From positions 1-64,000 of the forward strand of contig JACEFZ010011124.1 of assembly GCA_014155875.1 (NCBI GenBank): a stretch of DNA of 64,000 nucleotides. The letters run 5' to 3'. Source of the DNA: Cepaea nemoralis (Eukaryota; Mollusca; Gastropoda; Stylommatophora; Helicidae). Shown piece after piece: positions 23,663 through 35,550 of the stretch (the first letter of the stretch is position 1; each line of letters begins with the position of its first letter). Position numbers and translations under genes: made by a program. The notes beneath the pieces are model-generated. The model was not told the DNA's origin and did not search any database. It was given only the letters and a program-made list of their open reading frames with translations.

Positions 23663-24040
23663 CAGTGGTTCTCAACCGGTGGGGAATCCCCCCCCAGGGG
23701 GGAATTTTAGGGTGTCCAGGGGGGGGGGGGAATTAAGATTATTTCAAGATCACGTTAATACTAGAATCGATTACTTGATATCGTTTTCCTTTTATACTGT
23801 ACGGTTTTGTACATCTCACCCTTCTAAGATTCAATTTATAAAGTAAGTAGACCCACAAATCATGTTTTATGTGGACGTCTAGACTTGTTTTAGTATGTGC
23901 TATTAAATTTAGCTTCCATTATTACGTATACTGCGTAGGGGCGGGGGCGGGAATTTTAGGTAGAAATACGAAAGGGGAGAATGACATTCTCAAAATATGG
24001 TGAAGGGGGGCACGGGCCAAAACAAGGTTGAGAACCACTG
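23663..24040 (+). mobile_element. hAT-type miniature element (MITE), copy 2
   Basis: Ends are CAGTGGTTCTCAACCGG and AAGGTTGAGAACCACTG. It is flanked by CCATATAA (23655-23662) and TCATATAA (24041-24048), 7 of 8 bases matching, as expected for a hAT 8-bp target duplication. The interior (for example GTGGACGTCTAGACTTGTTT near 23871) is the reverse complement of the interior of 411-768. It carries G runs and no coding frame, and it sits between pieces of LINE relics. Confidence 0.88.
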
Positions 24041-24049
24041 TCATATAAG

Positions 24050-24670
24050 CTCAGGAAGGGCTAGTTCCTCTTTATGGCTTGATAACAGCAAAGAGGAAAG
24101 GAAAGAGCCTGTCACAGTGCTTTTGAAGTAGTGATCCTAACGCAATCTTAAGCGGCAGAGAAAGCACTAGTAGAGTGGGGAGCGATGAGTTCTAGATTAA
24201 TAATAACGTTTATAATTATTTTTTTTAAATGTTTTAAAGGAGTAAAAGTACTGAAATGTTATATCGAACCTCTTCTGGTGTGTGACACTGAATCTTGAAA
24301 TGTGAACGAACAAACTGTAGACAAGTTGGGGGCAGTGGAGTTGGGGTTTCTGAGACGAATATTGCGAATACCTTGGGCGGGCAATTAACTATCAACGAGT
24401 ACATAGAAAAAAGCGAACTCATCTCATCATGTTCCTCTTGTACCTTGCGGTGTCGATGTGAAGTATAAACAGCGGGACAGTGCCTGCTTATGGCCTTCAT
24501 GTATCGATATTCGCACGGAATATTATAAACAACAATTTTTTTTTTTTTAAAACATGCTGAGGGCTAGACTAATTGGCAGTATAAAGGGCAGAGGCAAGCA
24601 GAGAGAAATTACGCTTGATGGTGTGGGACACTGACTTTAGAGAATCTCATGAACTGAACTGATCTATAAC
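24050..24670 (+). pseudogene. RTE-like LINE C-terminal relic
   Basis: Readable in pieces: VLKCYIEPLL near 24247, then LGAVELGFLRRILRIPWAG near 24325-24385. A GKIKGKRQ-like segment follows near 24575, and ITLDGVGH near 24610. These match the post-RT region of the minus-strand LINE at 44734-45318 (RVLRCYIEPVLLSGCEAW, MWFLRKMQRIPW, GKIEGNRPRG). Several frameshifts and an expanded T run (24533-24548) break it. The 4.2-kb LINE at 24683 inserted directly at its end. Confidence 0.6.
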
Positions 24671-24682
24671 ACTCATAAACCC

Positions 24683-27600
24683 GGGTTCCAAATGTTGCTG
24701 TATGTAGCCGAGGCGCGGTGTTGGGGTGAGCGCCCAACATTGCTCAAATACCTCAATGGCTCGTGAATACATAACCTATGCAGCAAAAGTCCAACTCCTG
24801 GCCTTCACGTGGCAGGCCCGTTTAAACTAACAGGAGAAGGGACGACGGCGAGTCTCTGGCGCCAGAAAATAACCAGTATGCTCTAGATGTGTATGCACGT
24901 ACATGCATGTGCAGACAGGCGTGTGCGCGCGTACACATCTACACTCGAGTGAGACCACAGTCTGCTCTAGCAAAGAAAGGTGCTGAAGACGGAGGCAACC
25001 AGCCAAGAGGCGCACCACAGAAATCAGGATGCCACGCAATCACGCAAAATGGAATATGTCGACTACTGCTAATTGTTATGGTGCTCGCCCTGCTTTGGAC
25101 CCCCAGGCAGGTGCAGTGCCGGGCCCTATGTCTCGAAAGGGTCCAACTCCAACTACTGGAGGTCCTTCTCAGTTGTCCTGTGGAGCCAGGGGACATGAGA
25201 ATAGGACTACTGGCCATACTAAACGAAGACTTAAAATAATGCACTGGAATGCGGAGGGAGTCAGCAAAAAAAAAAATAGAATTAGAAAAAATCTTGGACC
25301 AAGAAAAAGTAAGCATATGTTGCTTGCAAGAAACTCACTTCAATGAAAATATAGCCTTCAAAATCAGAGGTTACCAGTGTTACCGATCTGACCGAAAGGA
25401 CAGGCGAAAAGGTGGGATACTGACCCTTGTAAGCTTCCCAAATCAAAGTCTACATGGAAGGGGCTGAGTATCAGAAACTTAAACTTAAGACAGGTAATAC
25501 AGATCTGCATCTGATCAATTACTACTGTCCAAGTGACCGCCCACAGGCACTGGACATACTACCACTAAAAGAAAAAATGATTGTGTGTGGCGATTTCAAC
25601 AGCCACTCGCAGAGCTGGGGCTATGATCACATGGACCAGAGAGGAGAGAGACTGGAAGACTGGCAGGATGAGAATAGATTCATGTTGATTAACAAGCCGT
25701 CCGACCCACATACTTTCTACTCGAGATCATGGCACTCTACAACTACACCTGACCTGGCTTTTCATTCACCAGACCTGGAGTGGAACATTACACGAATTGT
25801 TGGGAAACAACTTGGTGGCAGTGACCATCGGCCAGTCTTTCTAACCGTAGAAAATGAGCTTGTAAGTGAAAGCAGCACCCTCTCGAGGTGGAACTACAAG
25901 AAAGCAGACTGGGCAATGTACAAGCATCGCACCAGCATACTGGTTAGAAACCTGAACACTGAGAAAGACATAAATAAAGTGGTTGAAGAGTTTGGGAAAT
26001 GCATACTACAGGCAGCGCGAGAAACAGTACCAAGAGGAGCCCGTAAACAATATAAACCCTACTGGAGTAGTGAACTGGAACAGCTGCATAATGATGTTGA
26101 AGTGTGTAGAAAGCAAGCAGAGGCCACACCCAGCCAAGAGCACCACAATAAATTCCAGCATGCAAAAGCCAAATTTCAAAGGGCCAAGCTGCAGGCTAGA
26201 CGGAAAAGCTGGCAGGAGAAAACGGAGTCTCTGAACTTTGAAAGAGACACAAGGAAATTGTGGAAGCTAATAAAACAGCTTAATGACGAGGGCACAGGGA
26301 GAAACTCAAAAATTGCGCTACATAAAGATGGAAAAATCTTAACAAGAAAGCAAGCAGCTGACCATTTTGCGGACTCGTTCGCACAAGATAGCAATATCAA
26401 AATTAGTCCAGAGAAACAACAAGAGATTCGAGAGAAACGACAACATACAGGACAGAAGGAAATAGTACATGAGGTTCTGGAGGCACCCATCACAATCAGC
26501 GAACTGGAGCTAGCCATATCAAAACTGAAAATGAGAAAGTCACCAGGAGCTGATGGTATCTCCAATGAAATGATCAGGAACCTAGGAACAGAGGCCAAAA
26601 CAAAGCTGTTGCAGATCTTCAATAACAGCTGGACCTTAGGCAGTGTTCCACAAGCCTGGAGAGAAGCAATCATGATACCCCTCCTAAAATCAGGGAAAGA
26701 TGGTTCCATTGCCTCTAGCTACAGACCAATTAGCCTCACCAGCTGTCTCTGCAAAACACTGGAGCTATCATCAATCACAGACTGCAGTGGTACATTGAAA
26801 GTAAAAACATCATTGTGCCACAACAGGCTGGCTTTAGGCAGTGCTACTCTACGGAAGATCAGACAACCTACCTCTCTCAAGAAATTGAGGATGCATTCCA
26901 AGAGAAGAGGCTGGTGATTGCGGCATGGATAGATCTGAAGAAAGCCTTTGACAAAGTCTGGAAAGAAGGTCTGATGAAGAAACTGAGAAACTGCAAAGTC
27001 AATGGAAGAATGTACAAATGGGTGAAAGCATACTTGCACAACAGAAGAGCCCGAGTACAGATAGACGGACTCAAGAGCAAGAAAGTACTACTGCGTCACG
27101 GTGTCCCCCAGGGCGGAGTCTTGTCCCCCACACTTTTTCTAATCTTCATCAATGATCTTGTTGCTCACCTACCGCATGGAATTAAAGCGGCAATGTACGC
27201 CGATGACCTGGTTCTATGTAGCACAAATGAATATGCATCAGTGGCCACCAGATTGCTACAAAGAGCTTTAGATACATTTGCTGCATGGGCAAATAGATGG
27301 TGTGTCAGCATAAACACTGACAAGTGCAGCACTACCCTATTTACCCTCTCTCCAAAACAAAAGGCAGGGATCATCCAGATAAATGGAACACCCCTAAGAG
27401 AAGATAAAGAACCAACATACCTTGGAGTAACATTTGATGGCAAGCTGACATGGAGAAAGCACATCAACAAAGCAGTAGCAAAAGCCAGAAGGAAAATAGC
27501 CATCCTGAGAAAGCTAAGTGGAACCACATGGGGAGCCAGTACGAAAATACTTAGCAAAGTTTACCAACAGAGCATACGACCACACCTGGAATATGGGTCA

Positions 27601-28880
27601 ACTGCGTGGTGTTCAGCATCAAAAACCACACTACAAGAGCTGGACAAGGTGCAAAATCAAGCACTTAGAGTCACCACAGGAGGGATGAGATCAACCCCTA
27701 TAGTGGAAATGGAGAAGATGGGGAGGACACAAGCACTGAGTGAGCGCAGAGATACGAAAACGCTAATACAAGCAGAAAAGTTCCTCAGCTTGCCAGGCCA
27801 CCCTATGAAGAACAGATTTGAAAACCTAGCTATGGGGCGGTTTAAAAGAAGTAGTTTTATCCACCAGGCCAAACGACTCTGCAGAGAAACCACTGATCTG
27901 CCCACAGTTGGTATCCCCCTAACAACTATTCCAGAGCGAACTCCATGGAAAGATGAGCATAGACTATCGTTACAAATCCAGACAAAAGTGAGAGGAATAT
28001 TTGACAAGGAAGAACAGAACAGTGTGCAGCGCAGAACAGCCACCCTCAGCTTCCTTGATGAAGAATACCCACAGGATCTCTGGATCCGAGTCTACACAGA
28101 TGGGTCAGCACAAAATGCTGTTCGAAATGGAGGAGCGGGAGTGTACATAGAATACCCAAATAATACTAGGGACACAGCCAGAGTACCGACAGGAAAGTAC
28201 TGCCATAACTATGATGCCGAAATTGAGGCAATCAAGATAGCAACAGAGAAATTACTAAATAACAGCAATGGTACACAACCTGTGGTGCTACTAACAGATG
28301 CAAAATCAGTACTCGAGGCGCTCCTCTCTGGGAAATTGCCAGTACTAAGGACACTACTTTCTGAACTTAGCAGTCAGCATAAAGTCACCATACAGTGGAT
28401 ACCATCCCACTGTGGAGTACCCGGAAACGACAGAGCTGATCAATTGGCTAAGGAAGGAGCCAAAGAAGAACAGCCTGATGTGCCCGTTACATACCACCAA
28501 AAGAAAAGAATGATCAAATCAGTCAGAAAGCCACCAAAACCTGCTCAAGATGACTACCACGTTATGGACAGACCAGAACAAGTCATTATTCTGCGCCTCA
28601 GAACAGGACACAATAGATTACGCAACCACATGTATACAAAATTCAAGATTGGTGAAACAGTCATGTGCACATGTGGATTGGCGTCGCAGACAGCAGAGCA
28701 CATACTCCAAGACTGCCCAAAATATAACATATCTAGGCAAACCTTCTGGCCTAGAGAGACGACAGTGGAAGATAAACTCTATGGACCACTGTGTGAACTG
28801 AAAAAAACAGTTCAATTCATGCAAGAGACGACATTGCAGATATAGACATATTTCAAGCGAACGAAAGAAGAAGAAGAAGA
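24683..28880 (+). mobile_element. Full-length 4.2-kb LINE, plus copy
   Basis: The element is flanked by perfect 12-bp target duplications ACTCATAAACCC (24671-24682 and 28881-28892). It begins GGGTTCCAAATG and ends in an A-rich (GAA)n tail after ATTTCAAGCGAACGAAAG. Contents are a 5' leader of about 345 bp and one long coding region with endonuclease, RT, RNase H and a zinc-knuckle end. A second copy of the same length lies inverted at 50336-54516. Presence of RNase H after RT points to the I superfamily; that placement is tentative. The insertion interrupted an RTE-like LINE relic. Confidence 0.93.
25029..28845 (+). pseudogene. LINE polyprotein: APE endonuclease, RT, RNase H (three frame breaks)
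   Basis: Start MPRNHAKWNMS at 25029 corresponds to the start in the other copy. The endonuclease opens at LKIMHWNAEGVS and has CCLQETHF, VCGDFNSHSQSWG and the catalytic end GGSDHRPVF. RT shows SPGADGISNEMI, SYRPISLTSCLCK, AAWIDLKKAFDKVW, HGVPQGGVLSPTLF and the active site YADD (27199-27210). RNase H shows VYTDGS, AEIEAIKIA, LLTDAKS and IPSHCGVPGNDRADQLA, so its acidic residues are kept. It ends CTCGLASQTAEHILQDCP. Lesions are a longer A run at 25266-25276, a 14-base deletion near 25433 and a one-base deletion near 26765. Each shifts frame, so the copy cannot make a full protein. Confidence 0.92.
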
Positions 28881-28892
28881 ACTCATAAACCC

Positions 28893-29088
28893 TGAATGGT
28901 ATCCAAATAGGTTAAGGACACACCAAATATCAAACCACCATTGCCCTGTGGAAGTTCTTGTAAGAACAAAGCCCGACGTAAACTGTTACAGACAAAGCCC
29001 GTTACCCCGGAAAGGTAATCTGTCTTTGAAAGGCGGAATCAAGAAAAGAAATCTCAACCATTTGAAGTCGGAAGATGTTGGCCTAAGT
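28893..29088. other. Short spacer before hAT terminus
   Basis: No motif-bearing frame. It resumes the sequence interrupted by the 4.2-kb LINE. Confidence 0.4.
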
Positions 29089-29199
29089 CAGGGGTCACCA
29101 AACTACGGCCCGCGGGTCGCATCCGCCATCGAAAATGCTTGATATAACGTATGGAACTCGAGGCGTTATGATACAATTTAAATGTCAATATTGTGTTTA

Positions 29200-29960
29200 G
29201 AATAATAGGTGATCTCCACACAAAATCAGTATTAACATCTAGAGAAATTAACAGCGCATTAAAAATGATAATTGTCAAATGCTACGTATATTAACACTAC
29301 TGTATGGCGCAGAAGCTTGGACAATGAACAAGCAACTAGAAAGTCGCACGGAGGCCCTGGATATGTGGATTTCCTCCCCCCCCCCCCCCCCCCGCATATC
29401 CTTTACAGGACATCGCTGTCAACAGCAGCATCTTTCAGCTGTCTGTTGATTTCTTGGCAAGATTACGCTCAGTAGTTTGCCGTTGTTTCTGAGCGGCCGG
29501 CTCAGTTATCCCGCAAGTCACCAGCGGGGGTCGAACCGCTTCCAGCACTCGTCCGCTACGAGACTGCGTGATAAACGGGAATTCGGGATTACAGAGAAAG
29601 TGTTGTAACCCCTCGGCCAGAGAGACCGGCGGATATGTGGATATACAGACGAATATGTCGTATTTCGTGGAAACAAAAACAATCAAATGCAGAGGTTCTA
29701 GAAAAAACTGGAATGAAGAGAGAGTTGATGAAAGAAATAAAGAGAAGGCAAGTGAAATATTTCGGCCACCTTAACAGACATGATACTCTTATAAAAACTG
29801 GAGGGCAAGGTTGAGGACAGGCCAGCAAGAGGTAGACAACGATACAAGTGGGAAGATAACATCAAGAGATGGACGAACATCAGCCTGATAGAATGTACAG
29901 TCAATGCGAGAGACAGTATTTGAGATCCATCGTAGCCAACTTTCATTGTGGAGACGGAAC
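29200..29960 (+). pseudogene. RTE-like LINE C-terminal relic, interrupted by a SINE
   Basis: Upstream of the SINE the frame reads LRILTLLYGAEAWTMNKQL, ESRTEALDMW. Downstream it resumes as ISWKQKQSNAEVLEKTGMK, RELMKEIKRRQVKYFGHLNR, then KRARGRQRYKWEDNIKRW-like and SIVANFHCGDGT before the stop near 29960. The resumed segment overlaps the SINE target duplication, so the two halves fit together. Family members end in GDGT-like residues. Several frameshifts are present outside the SINE. Confidence 0.75.
29371..29630 (-). mobile_element. tRNA-derived SINE with 12-bp target duplication
   Basis: Perfect duplications GGATATGTGGAT lie at 29359-29370 and 29631-29642. On the minus strand it begins GCCGGTCTCTCTGGCCGAGG (A box in CTGGCCGAGGGGTTA) and has a B box GGTTCGACCCC. 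It carries the conserved body CTTGCCAAGAAATCAACAGA and TGTCCTGTAAAGGATATGC. The tail is a run of G with GAGGAA instead of poly(A). It is nearly the same as the copy at 42217-42465. Confidence 0.93.
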
Positions 29961-30154
29961 CTAATTGATTGATTTACACATGAGGAGACCTCCTGACTAC
30001 TATGTTTCTTAAATTTACAATTTTCAGTTATAAATTATTGTATCTAGATGTTCTTGTTTATTGTAATGTTTACTTATTTCGCACCATCCCAAGTCCTTCC
30101 CCGGTTCATTGTAGCACCGCCTACACTCTGACATTACCATGGTTTCCATAGTAA

Positions 30155-30208
<54 letters not shown>
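30155..30208. repeat. (CA)n microsatellite
   Basis: About 25 CA dinucleotides with one AA interruption. Both strands give open His-Thr or Cys-Val frames that are artefacts. Confidence 0.98.
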
Positions 30209-30473
30209 CTTTCCCACCCCCAGATGCGTCCGTCTGTCAACACAATTCTAATTTTCCAGAAATACTTACTTATTTTTGCCAGTCATCCATTTTATGGGGA
30301 TGTAACAAGGATTTCTATGTTTGACAGTGATAGGTAAGTGAACTACAAGTGTGAATAGAGGCAAGAAAGTAGCAAACATAGCATTAAAATGCTAGAGAAT
30401 CCTTGTGTTATTAGGAAAATATTATCCCCAGCTCAGAAAAATTCCCCGATCAAGGTCGAGCTGGTCGCTAGGC

Positions 30474-30662
30474 CAGTGTTTTTCAATCTTTCTGCTGGAG
30501 CAGATCCTTACGCAAATGTTTACGTTGCTCAAGGAACTCTGTGCGATGATCCACGTGTTTGTCCTACTTTATAGTAATAAACCAGATGGGCAGAAATGTT
30601 GCATTTAGGCGATTTCGGTCTGTTTCCGCGGAACCCCTTGCTGCCACTCTCGGAACCCCGGT
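30474..30662 (+). mobile_element. hAT-like miniature fragment, right terminus missing
   Basis: It starts CAGTGTTTTTCAATCTTTCT, a hAT-type terminus, and ends in the GGAACCCC-rich sequence that precedes the right terminus in such elements. CTAGGC occurs on both sides (30468-30473 and 30664-30669), suggesting a target duplication with the last bases of the element deleted. This is weak evidence. Confidence 0.4.
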
Positions 30663-30879
30663 TCTAGGCTGTTTATTTAGGCCGGCCCTATTTATATATT
30701 TTGCAAACCTTGTTATGAGATATATTCTATTACCATAGTTACCTATAAACTTAATATGTACCTATGGTGAGCCGTAGCTTCACCCGTGACCCATAGTGTG
30801 TCAATAGGATGTTAATTATGTTTCTAATTCAATGGGTTTTTTTTAATTTTCATATCCCGTGTACTTCACCCTTCATTAT

Positions 30880-31705
30880 GGCTACCAAGAAAAGAAAAGT
30901 GGACGCCGAGTGTCGTGTTTTCAATGAAGAATGGTGGGTAAAGTACTTCTTTGTGGAAACAAAGGACCAGAAAACCAGTTGCGTAATATGCAGCTAAAGT
31001 GTTGCCATATTGAAAGAGAACAATTTTCGATGTCGCTACGAAACAAAACATCTACCAACGTATTGAAAGTTTTCTGGAAAGTTACACTCTGAGAAATATG
31101 AGCTCATGACACTTGGTTTTGAAACTCAAAGAAATCTCTTTACGAGAAAGTTTGCTGAAAATGAATCTGTCACTCTTACGAGCTACAACATTGTGTATAA
31201 GATGTCAAAATGAGGAAAACAGTTTACTGATGGCAACTTCATCAAAAAGTGTATTATGGAAGCAGCAAATGACTTGTGTCTGAGAAAGCTGATTTGTTTG
31301 GAACGATCTGCCTTACGGCAAGTTCAGTTTTGCGAAGAACAGAAGAATTTGGAGAGAACATAGTGCCACAGATACGCGAGAAAACTAGGAACGTGTTGTG
31401 GTTTTCTCTGGCGCTGTATGAGTCTACTGATCTCTCGAGTACGTCACAACTTCTCGTGTTCATGTGTAGTCTCAATTTGGACTTTCAGATAACGGGAGAG
31501 TTGGCATCCGTTTGCAGCATGCATGGAACAACAACAGGAAAAGATATTTTAATGGAAGTACAAAAAGTATAACATTCAGTGGAATCAGCTTTGATGGAAG
31601 AAAAAAACATGGCTGGAATGAGGAATGTGTCTGATGGTACAGATCAGGACTCAGTTGGAAAATTTGCGAATTCCATGCGCTCTGGAGGAGCCTCCTCAAT
31701 TGACC
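30880..31705 (+). pseudogene. hAT transposase, N-terminal part (GTF2IRD2/SCAND3-like)
   Basis: It opens MATKKRKVDAECRVFNEEW, WVKYFFVETKDQKTSCVICS, the N-terminal BED-type zinc finger region with CxxC. In-frame stops appear from 30996. Later the text reads SVLRRTEEFGENI, WFSLALYESTDLSSTSQLLV, FQITGELASVCSMHGTTTGK and DILMEVQK, then in another frame YNIQWNQL. This is the DDE-type catalytic core (DxSSTxQL) as in the domesticated GTF2IRD2 proteins. Sequence similarity stops at about 31705, where foreign AT-rich DNA and a Penelope-like fragment begin. It is a dead transposase. It is not a host GTF2IRD2 gene, which would have GTF2I repeats. Confidence 0.82.
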
Positions 31706-31893
31706 TTGACCTCGGCTGATTTTCACTCCCCCTCGGTCATATAGTTGGGTAAGGGGTAAGGGGTGGTATCTAGGTCATATCTAAGGGCGATAATTCTAAG
31801 ATTTTATGTTTCTAAGGGCAGATAACTATTGAGTGGGTGTATAAAAATTTTAATTAATTATTAAAAAATAAAATAAAATAAATAAAAATAAAA

Positions 31894-32376
31894 CGGGATC
31901 GTAACCTCAGAGATGTGCTGGTCCATAGCAGGCTACCCCAACCTCACCAGTCTCTTCCTGGCACGGTGGCGTGTCTTCGATCGGTTTGCAAGACCTGTCC
32001 ATACGTACTTCAAACCCAGAGTCTGACATTCCCTAAGACGACCTTCCACATCCGTGAGGGTTTCTCATGCATCAGTCGCAACGTCATCTATGCGATTACC
32101 TGCACACGTTGCGACATGAGATATGTCGGTGAGACAGGGTTACGTCTTGAGGACAGATTTCGACAACATCTTTCTGACATCACCAGCGGCGCCCAGAAAC
32201 CAGTATCCATGCATTTCAACAGTCCTGACCACCATGGCGTAGCCAACATACAGGTCACGGCCATCAAATCATGCGCATCCCACGAACGGGATCGGAAGAC
32301 ATTGGAACATCGTCTCATCTTCCAGTTGGGCACACTCTCCCCTCACGGCCTTAATGTCCAACACAGCTTCATTTAA
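31894..32376 (+). mobile_element. Penelope-like element fragment with GIY-YIG endonuclease
   Basis: The open frame reads RDRNLRDVLVHSRLP, a cysteine motif CLRSVCKTCP, then CISRNVIYAITCTRCDMRYVG, ETGLRLEDRFRQHLSDI, SMHFNSPDH and the late catalytic Glu in KTLEHRLIFQLGTL. This is the C-terminal GIY-YIG nicking domain of Penelope-like retroelements with its Arg and Glu present. The RT portion is missing, so the element is 5'-truncated; the frame itself is intact to the stop. The element probably extends to about 32935, through GACGAAGGCTTTGGCCGCAA at 32875. It lies inside the hAT transposase pseudogene. Confidence 0.88.
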
Positions 32377-32975
32377 CTCCCTACCCCACCCCACCCCCAC
32401 CCCACCCCCTAACTTACAGTCCACCATCTGGGTACGTGCAGATCCTTTATATGACATCACAGTCAACTCTCTTGGCGGGTTTACGTTCGGTGTTGTGCCA
32501 TCCTTTTCTGAACGACCGCCAGTCATGCCCCTCTGTGTGTACTAAAACTATATAGGTTTCCGTAGGGGTGTTTCGAGCGCTTAACGAGGATTGCTAATTG
32601 TCAACTGCATCCGTAACATTATTGCCGGTCTTAAATTTCACTTTTCCGCACACATGGGCGCGTCTCCACCCCACTCCCCTCCCGCTTGACCTTTGACCCG
32701 TGTACCATACATCCGGTCTATTGATCCACTGGCGCCCTACGCGTGTCAGACTTTCCAAGCCAAGACACAGAATTCAGATGAGTACATTTAATTTTAATTA
32801 GTTTAATAGTTATATATTGTCATAGTGTGTTTCATGTAGTTTTGTGTTGGTTTGTATTTGTTTGTCCTGTGCTGACGAAGGCTTTGGCCGCAACGTCCAA
32901 TTTGTCTCTTGTAGTCGTGTTTTAGTAAAGCTCACAATCTACTTCTCGTTTATTTTGGGTGATTCATTCATTGCC

Positions 32976-33790
32976 TGTTTATACACTGCATCATATATCA
33001 GCAAGCACTCTGTGGGGAAAGACTTAGATATATCTTGTGTACTGAAACCAATCTTTTCTGCTGTGAACTTCATTCGGGGATATGCACTCAATCATCGTCA
33101 ATTCCAGGCGTTTCTTGAAGAAATTGATTCTGACTTCTGTGACTTGCCTTATCACACATCAGTGAGTGTGGCTCAGCTGTGGTCAAGTCCTGTTTCGTTT
33201 TTACAAGCTCCGAAACGAAATAGATGTTTTCCTCACTGAAAACAATAGAGCTGATCCACAGCTGCCAGATCCTACTTGGCTGTCAAAGTTGTCATTTTTG
33301 GTCGACATCACATCAAACATGAATGATATGAATTTGAAACATCAGGGAAAGGATACTCTCGCCTGTGATCTCTACAGAATCATCAAAAGGATTTCAGAGA
33401 AAGCTGTCATTGTTTGTAATACAACTGGAAGGAGAAAACGTTTCTCATTTTCACTGTTTCAAAGAGTTTTGCGCTACAATCGCCTAAGATGTCAAACTCG
33501 ATTTTCCGGGGAAAAAAAATTATTTGTGACTTGAAGAAGCATTTGTTTGGAGAGATTTTCAGATCTTAACAGAATTGAAAGTGACATTCTTCTGTTCCAG
33601 AATCCGTTTGATTGTAACCTTGATGATGTGCCAGTTGAACTACAGTTGAAGCTCACTGATTTGCAAGCAAATGACCTGTTGAAAGAGAAACACAGAGAAA
33701 GAAAACTTGTTGAATTTTACCGCTGCTTAGCTGATGTTGAGTTTCCGAAACTGAAGCAATCTGCCGCTGGTATGGCATCAGTGCCGGTCT
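32976..33790 (+). pseudogene. hAT transposase, central part
   Basis: Readable parts are the CIIHQQ-like start near 32976, then GKDLDISCVLKPIFSAVNFI, RGYALNHRQFQAFLEEIDSD, PYHTSV, and after a frame change VLFRFYKLRNEIDVFLTE, DPTWLSKLSFLVDIT. LKHQGKDTLACDLYRIIK follows. After another shift it continues RFSDLNRIESDILLFQNPFD, LQANDLLKEKHRERK and FPKLKQSAAGMASV. Order and spacing follow the GTF2IRD2-like hAT transposases. Similarity stops abruptly after ASV at about 33790, although the local frame stays open to 33921. The missing dimerisation end is found at 41168. Confidence 0.85.
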
Positions 33791-35469
33791 ACCTGGTTAC
33801 TATACTGCTTTTATCTTATTATTTCTTCAAGAATGCTTCTCTCTTCAAATCGCGCTCGTTGTCCACACAACACATTGTAGCAGCTCAACGGGAGCCAGAA
33901 CTTAAACGTCAACGACAGTGATGGTAGAAACTCTGGCAATCCACGTCCAAATAAACTTTAATAGTGTTGCTCGGTCGGACAGGTTATCAACAAATGATTA
34001 TATGACCATTCTCATGTTGATGGGAGGATTGGCCAAAAATATAATAAATAATCATTGAGAAATATACTATTTGTCACGAGCGCCATGAGTTAACCAGCTA
34101 ATAATACCGACGTTTGCGTGGCGTATATTTTCTAGGCCACAACAGTCGTACTAACAGAGTAAACACAGCTGCACAGGTTACATCGTGTCAGCCCATAAAC
34201 ACATTTGGTGGTGAGTGAGAAGGAATGGATACATCGAGTTGGCAGTTCATTAACAGTTAGAATCACATATGATTGTCAGCTTAGGATATGGAATGGTTCC
34301 GTTTGTCATCTATACTGCCGGACATCAGACGGAAATGGCTGCTGGGATTGTCACCACGGAACAGAAGATTGACAGTTTATCAACAGGTCGGAAGTGCCCG
34401 ACTAGGGAGAAAACAGTGCATCTGTCAATTCTTGGTTTCCGGCACATCGAGAGGATTGACGGGGTTATTTGCAACTCTTTGTTTGAACTCGACAGAAAAT
34501 CGCTGGCTTGTTTGAGAATCTAAACTATTACTGACAACTTTGACAGGACTAAAGCCAGGAAAATGGATTCTTGACAAGGGATGATCTGCCACGGTGCCAC
34601 CTGTGTGGGGGAATAAAGGATAACGTCACGTGGCCAACTTTGGTAGTTTGCCATATAAACCCGAGTTGGGATCAACTAGGGGGGACTTGAAAAATGCTCT
34701 AGTCGGAGTGCCAGGGCACTGCAGTGCTTAGTGGAAATAATATCTACCGTGTGTTAATTAGTGACTTAATTTTGCACGTGCCTATAATGGCAGATGTAGA
34801 TATGATTGATAGGACTGCAGTAGTGCCATTTAAGGTATAACCTATTATAATATATTCGTTATGATTACTTTAGGCAGTAGCCTTGTTAAACTATAGTGTG
34901 ATGATTAGCACTGTTAGTGGAAACTAGCTAGAGTAGTGAAGTGATACTTGGCTCTGTTAGCTAAAATAGATTAGTGAAGTGTTGATAAGCTTTACTAGTT
35001 GAGAATTGAGTAATGAGGGATAATTGGGATCTTCCCGTAGGTGTCCCTGGTGGGCGGGGTTCCGCATTCTGGTTGCTGATTTTTTCTTTGTCATAGCCTG
35101 ATTCGGCTCTAGGTGGGTAGCTAATCTGCTCTGTGACTAAGTCTAGTTAGCTAAAGATCATTAAGCAAGGTGATAGGCTTACACTCAGCCGAAGGGATCA
35201 GTGACTAGTACTATCACCAGATGTGTTGTTTCTATCCTAGGTTCCCTACCAGATCCAAGGAAACTCTACAAGTTTTGGGAAAGAATTAAAAACCCATTCT
35301 GAAGAACACCAGTTCAAGAGTCAATAAAGTTGCATACAGAAACGTAACTTACGCTAGAAGGAAATTGATTCATCAAAGAGAGTGATGCATACTGATGCAC
35401 CACACAGCATCAGACAGTAGTAACGAACCGAGAACCGGCTAAGAGTACCTAGTGTTAGTACAGTAACAA

Positions 35470-35550
35470 TTAACATTAGTAATTAGCACTTATGGACTGA
35501 ATGGTTCGATGTGCAACGAGGATGATCTGTCGACTAACTAACTAACTGCG
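35470..35550 (+). mobile_element. RNase H LINE, extreme 3' end with (ACTA)n tail
   Basis: AGCACTTATGGACTGAATGG through GATCTGTCGACTAACTAACT matches base for base, but for two sites, the reverse complement of the end at 17741-17795. It is a very short 5'-truncated insertion or a recombination remnant. Confidence 0.7.

Noticed and set aside
30880..33790. A host GTF2IRD2-type gene
   Set aside because: It has only the transposase part, with stops and nested insertions, and no GTF2I repeats or introns; hAT termini flank it.
33791..33921. Continuation of the hAT transposase to a stop at 33921
   Set aside because: Family wording ends at ASV; the dimerisation end with FGTTYVCEQTFS is at 41168, so the open tail is accidental.
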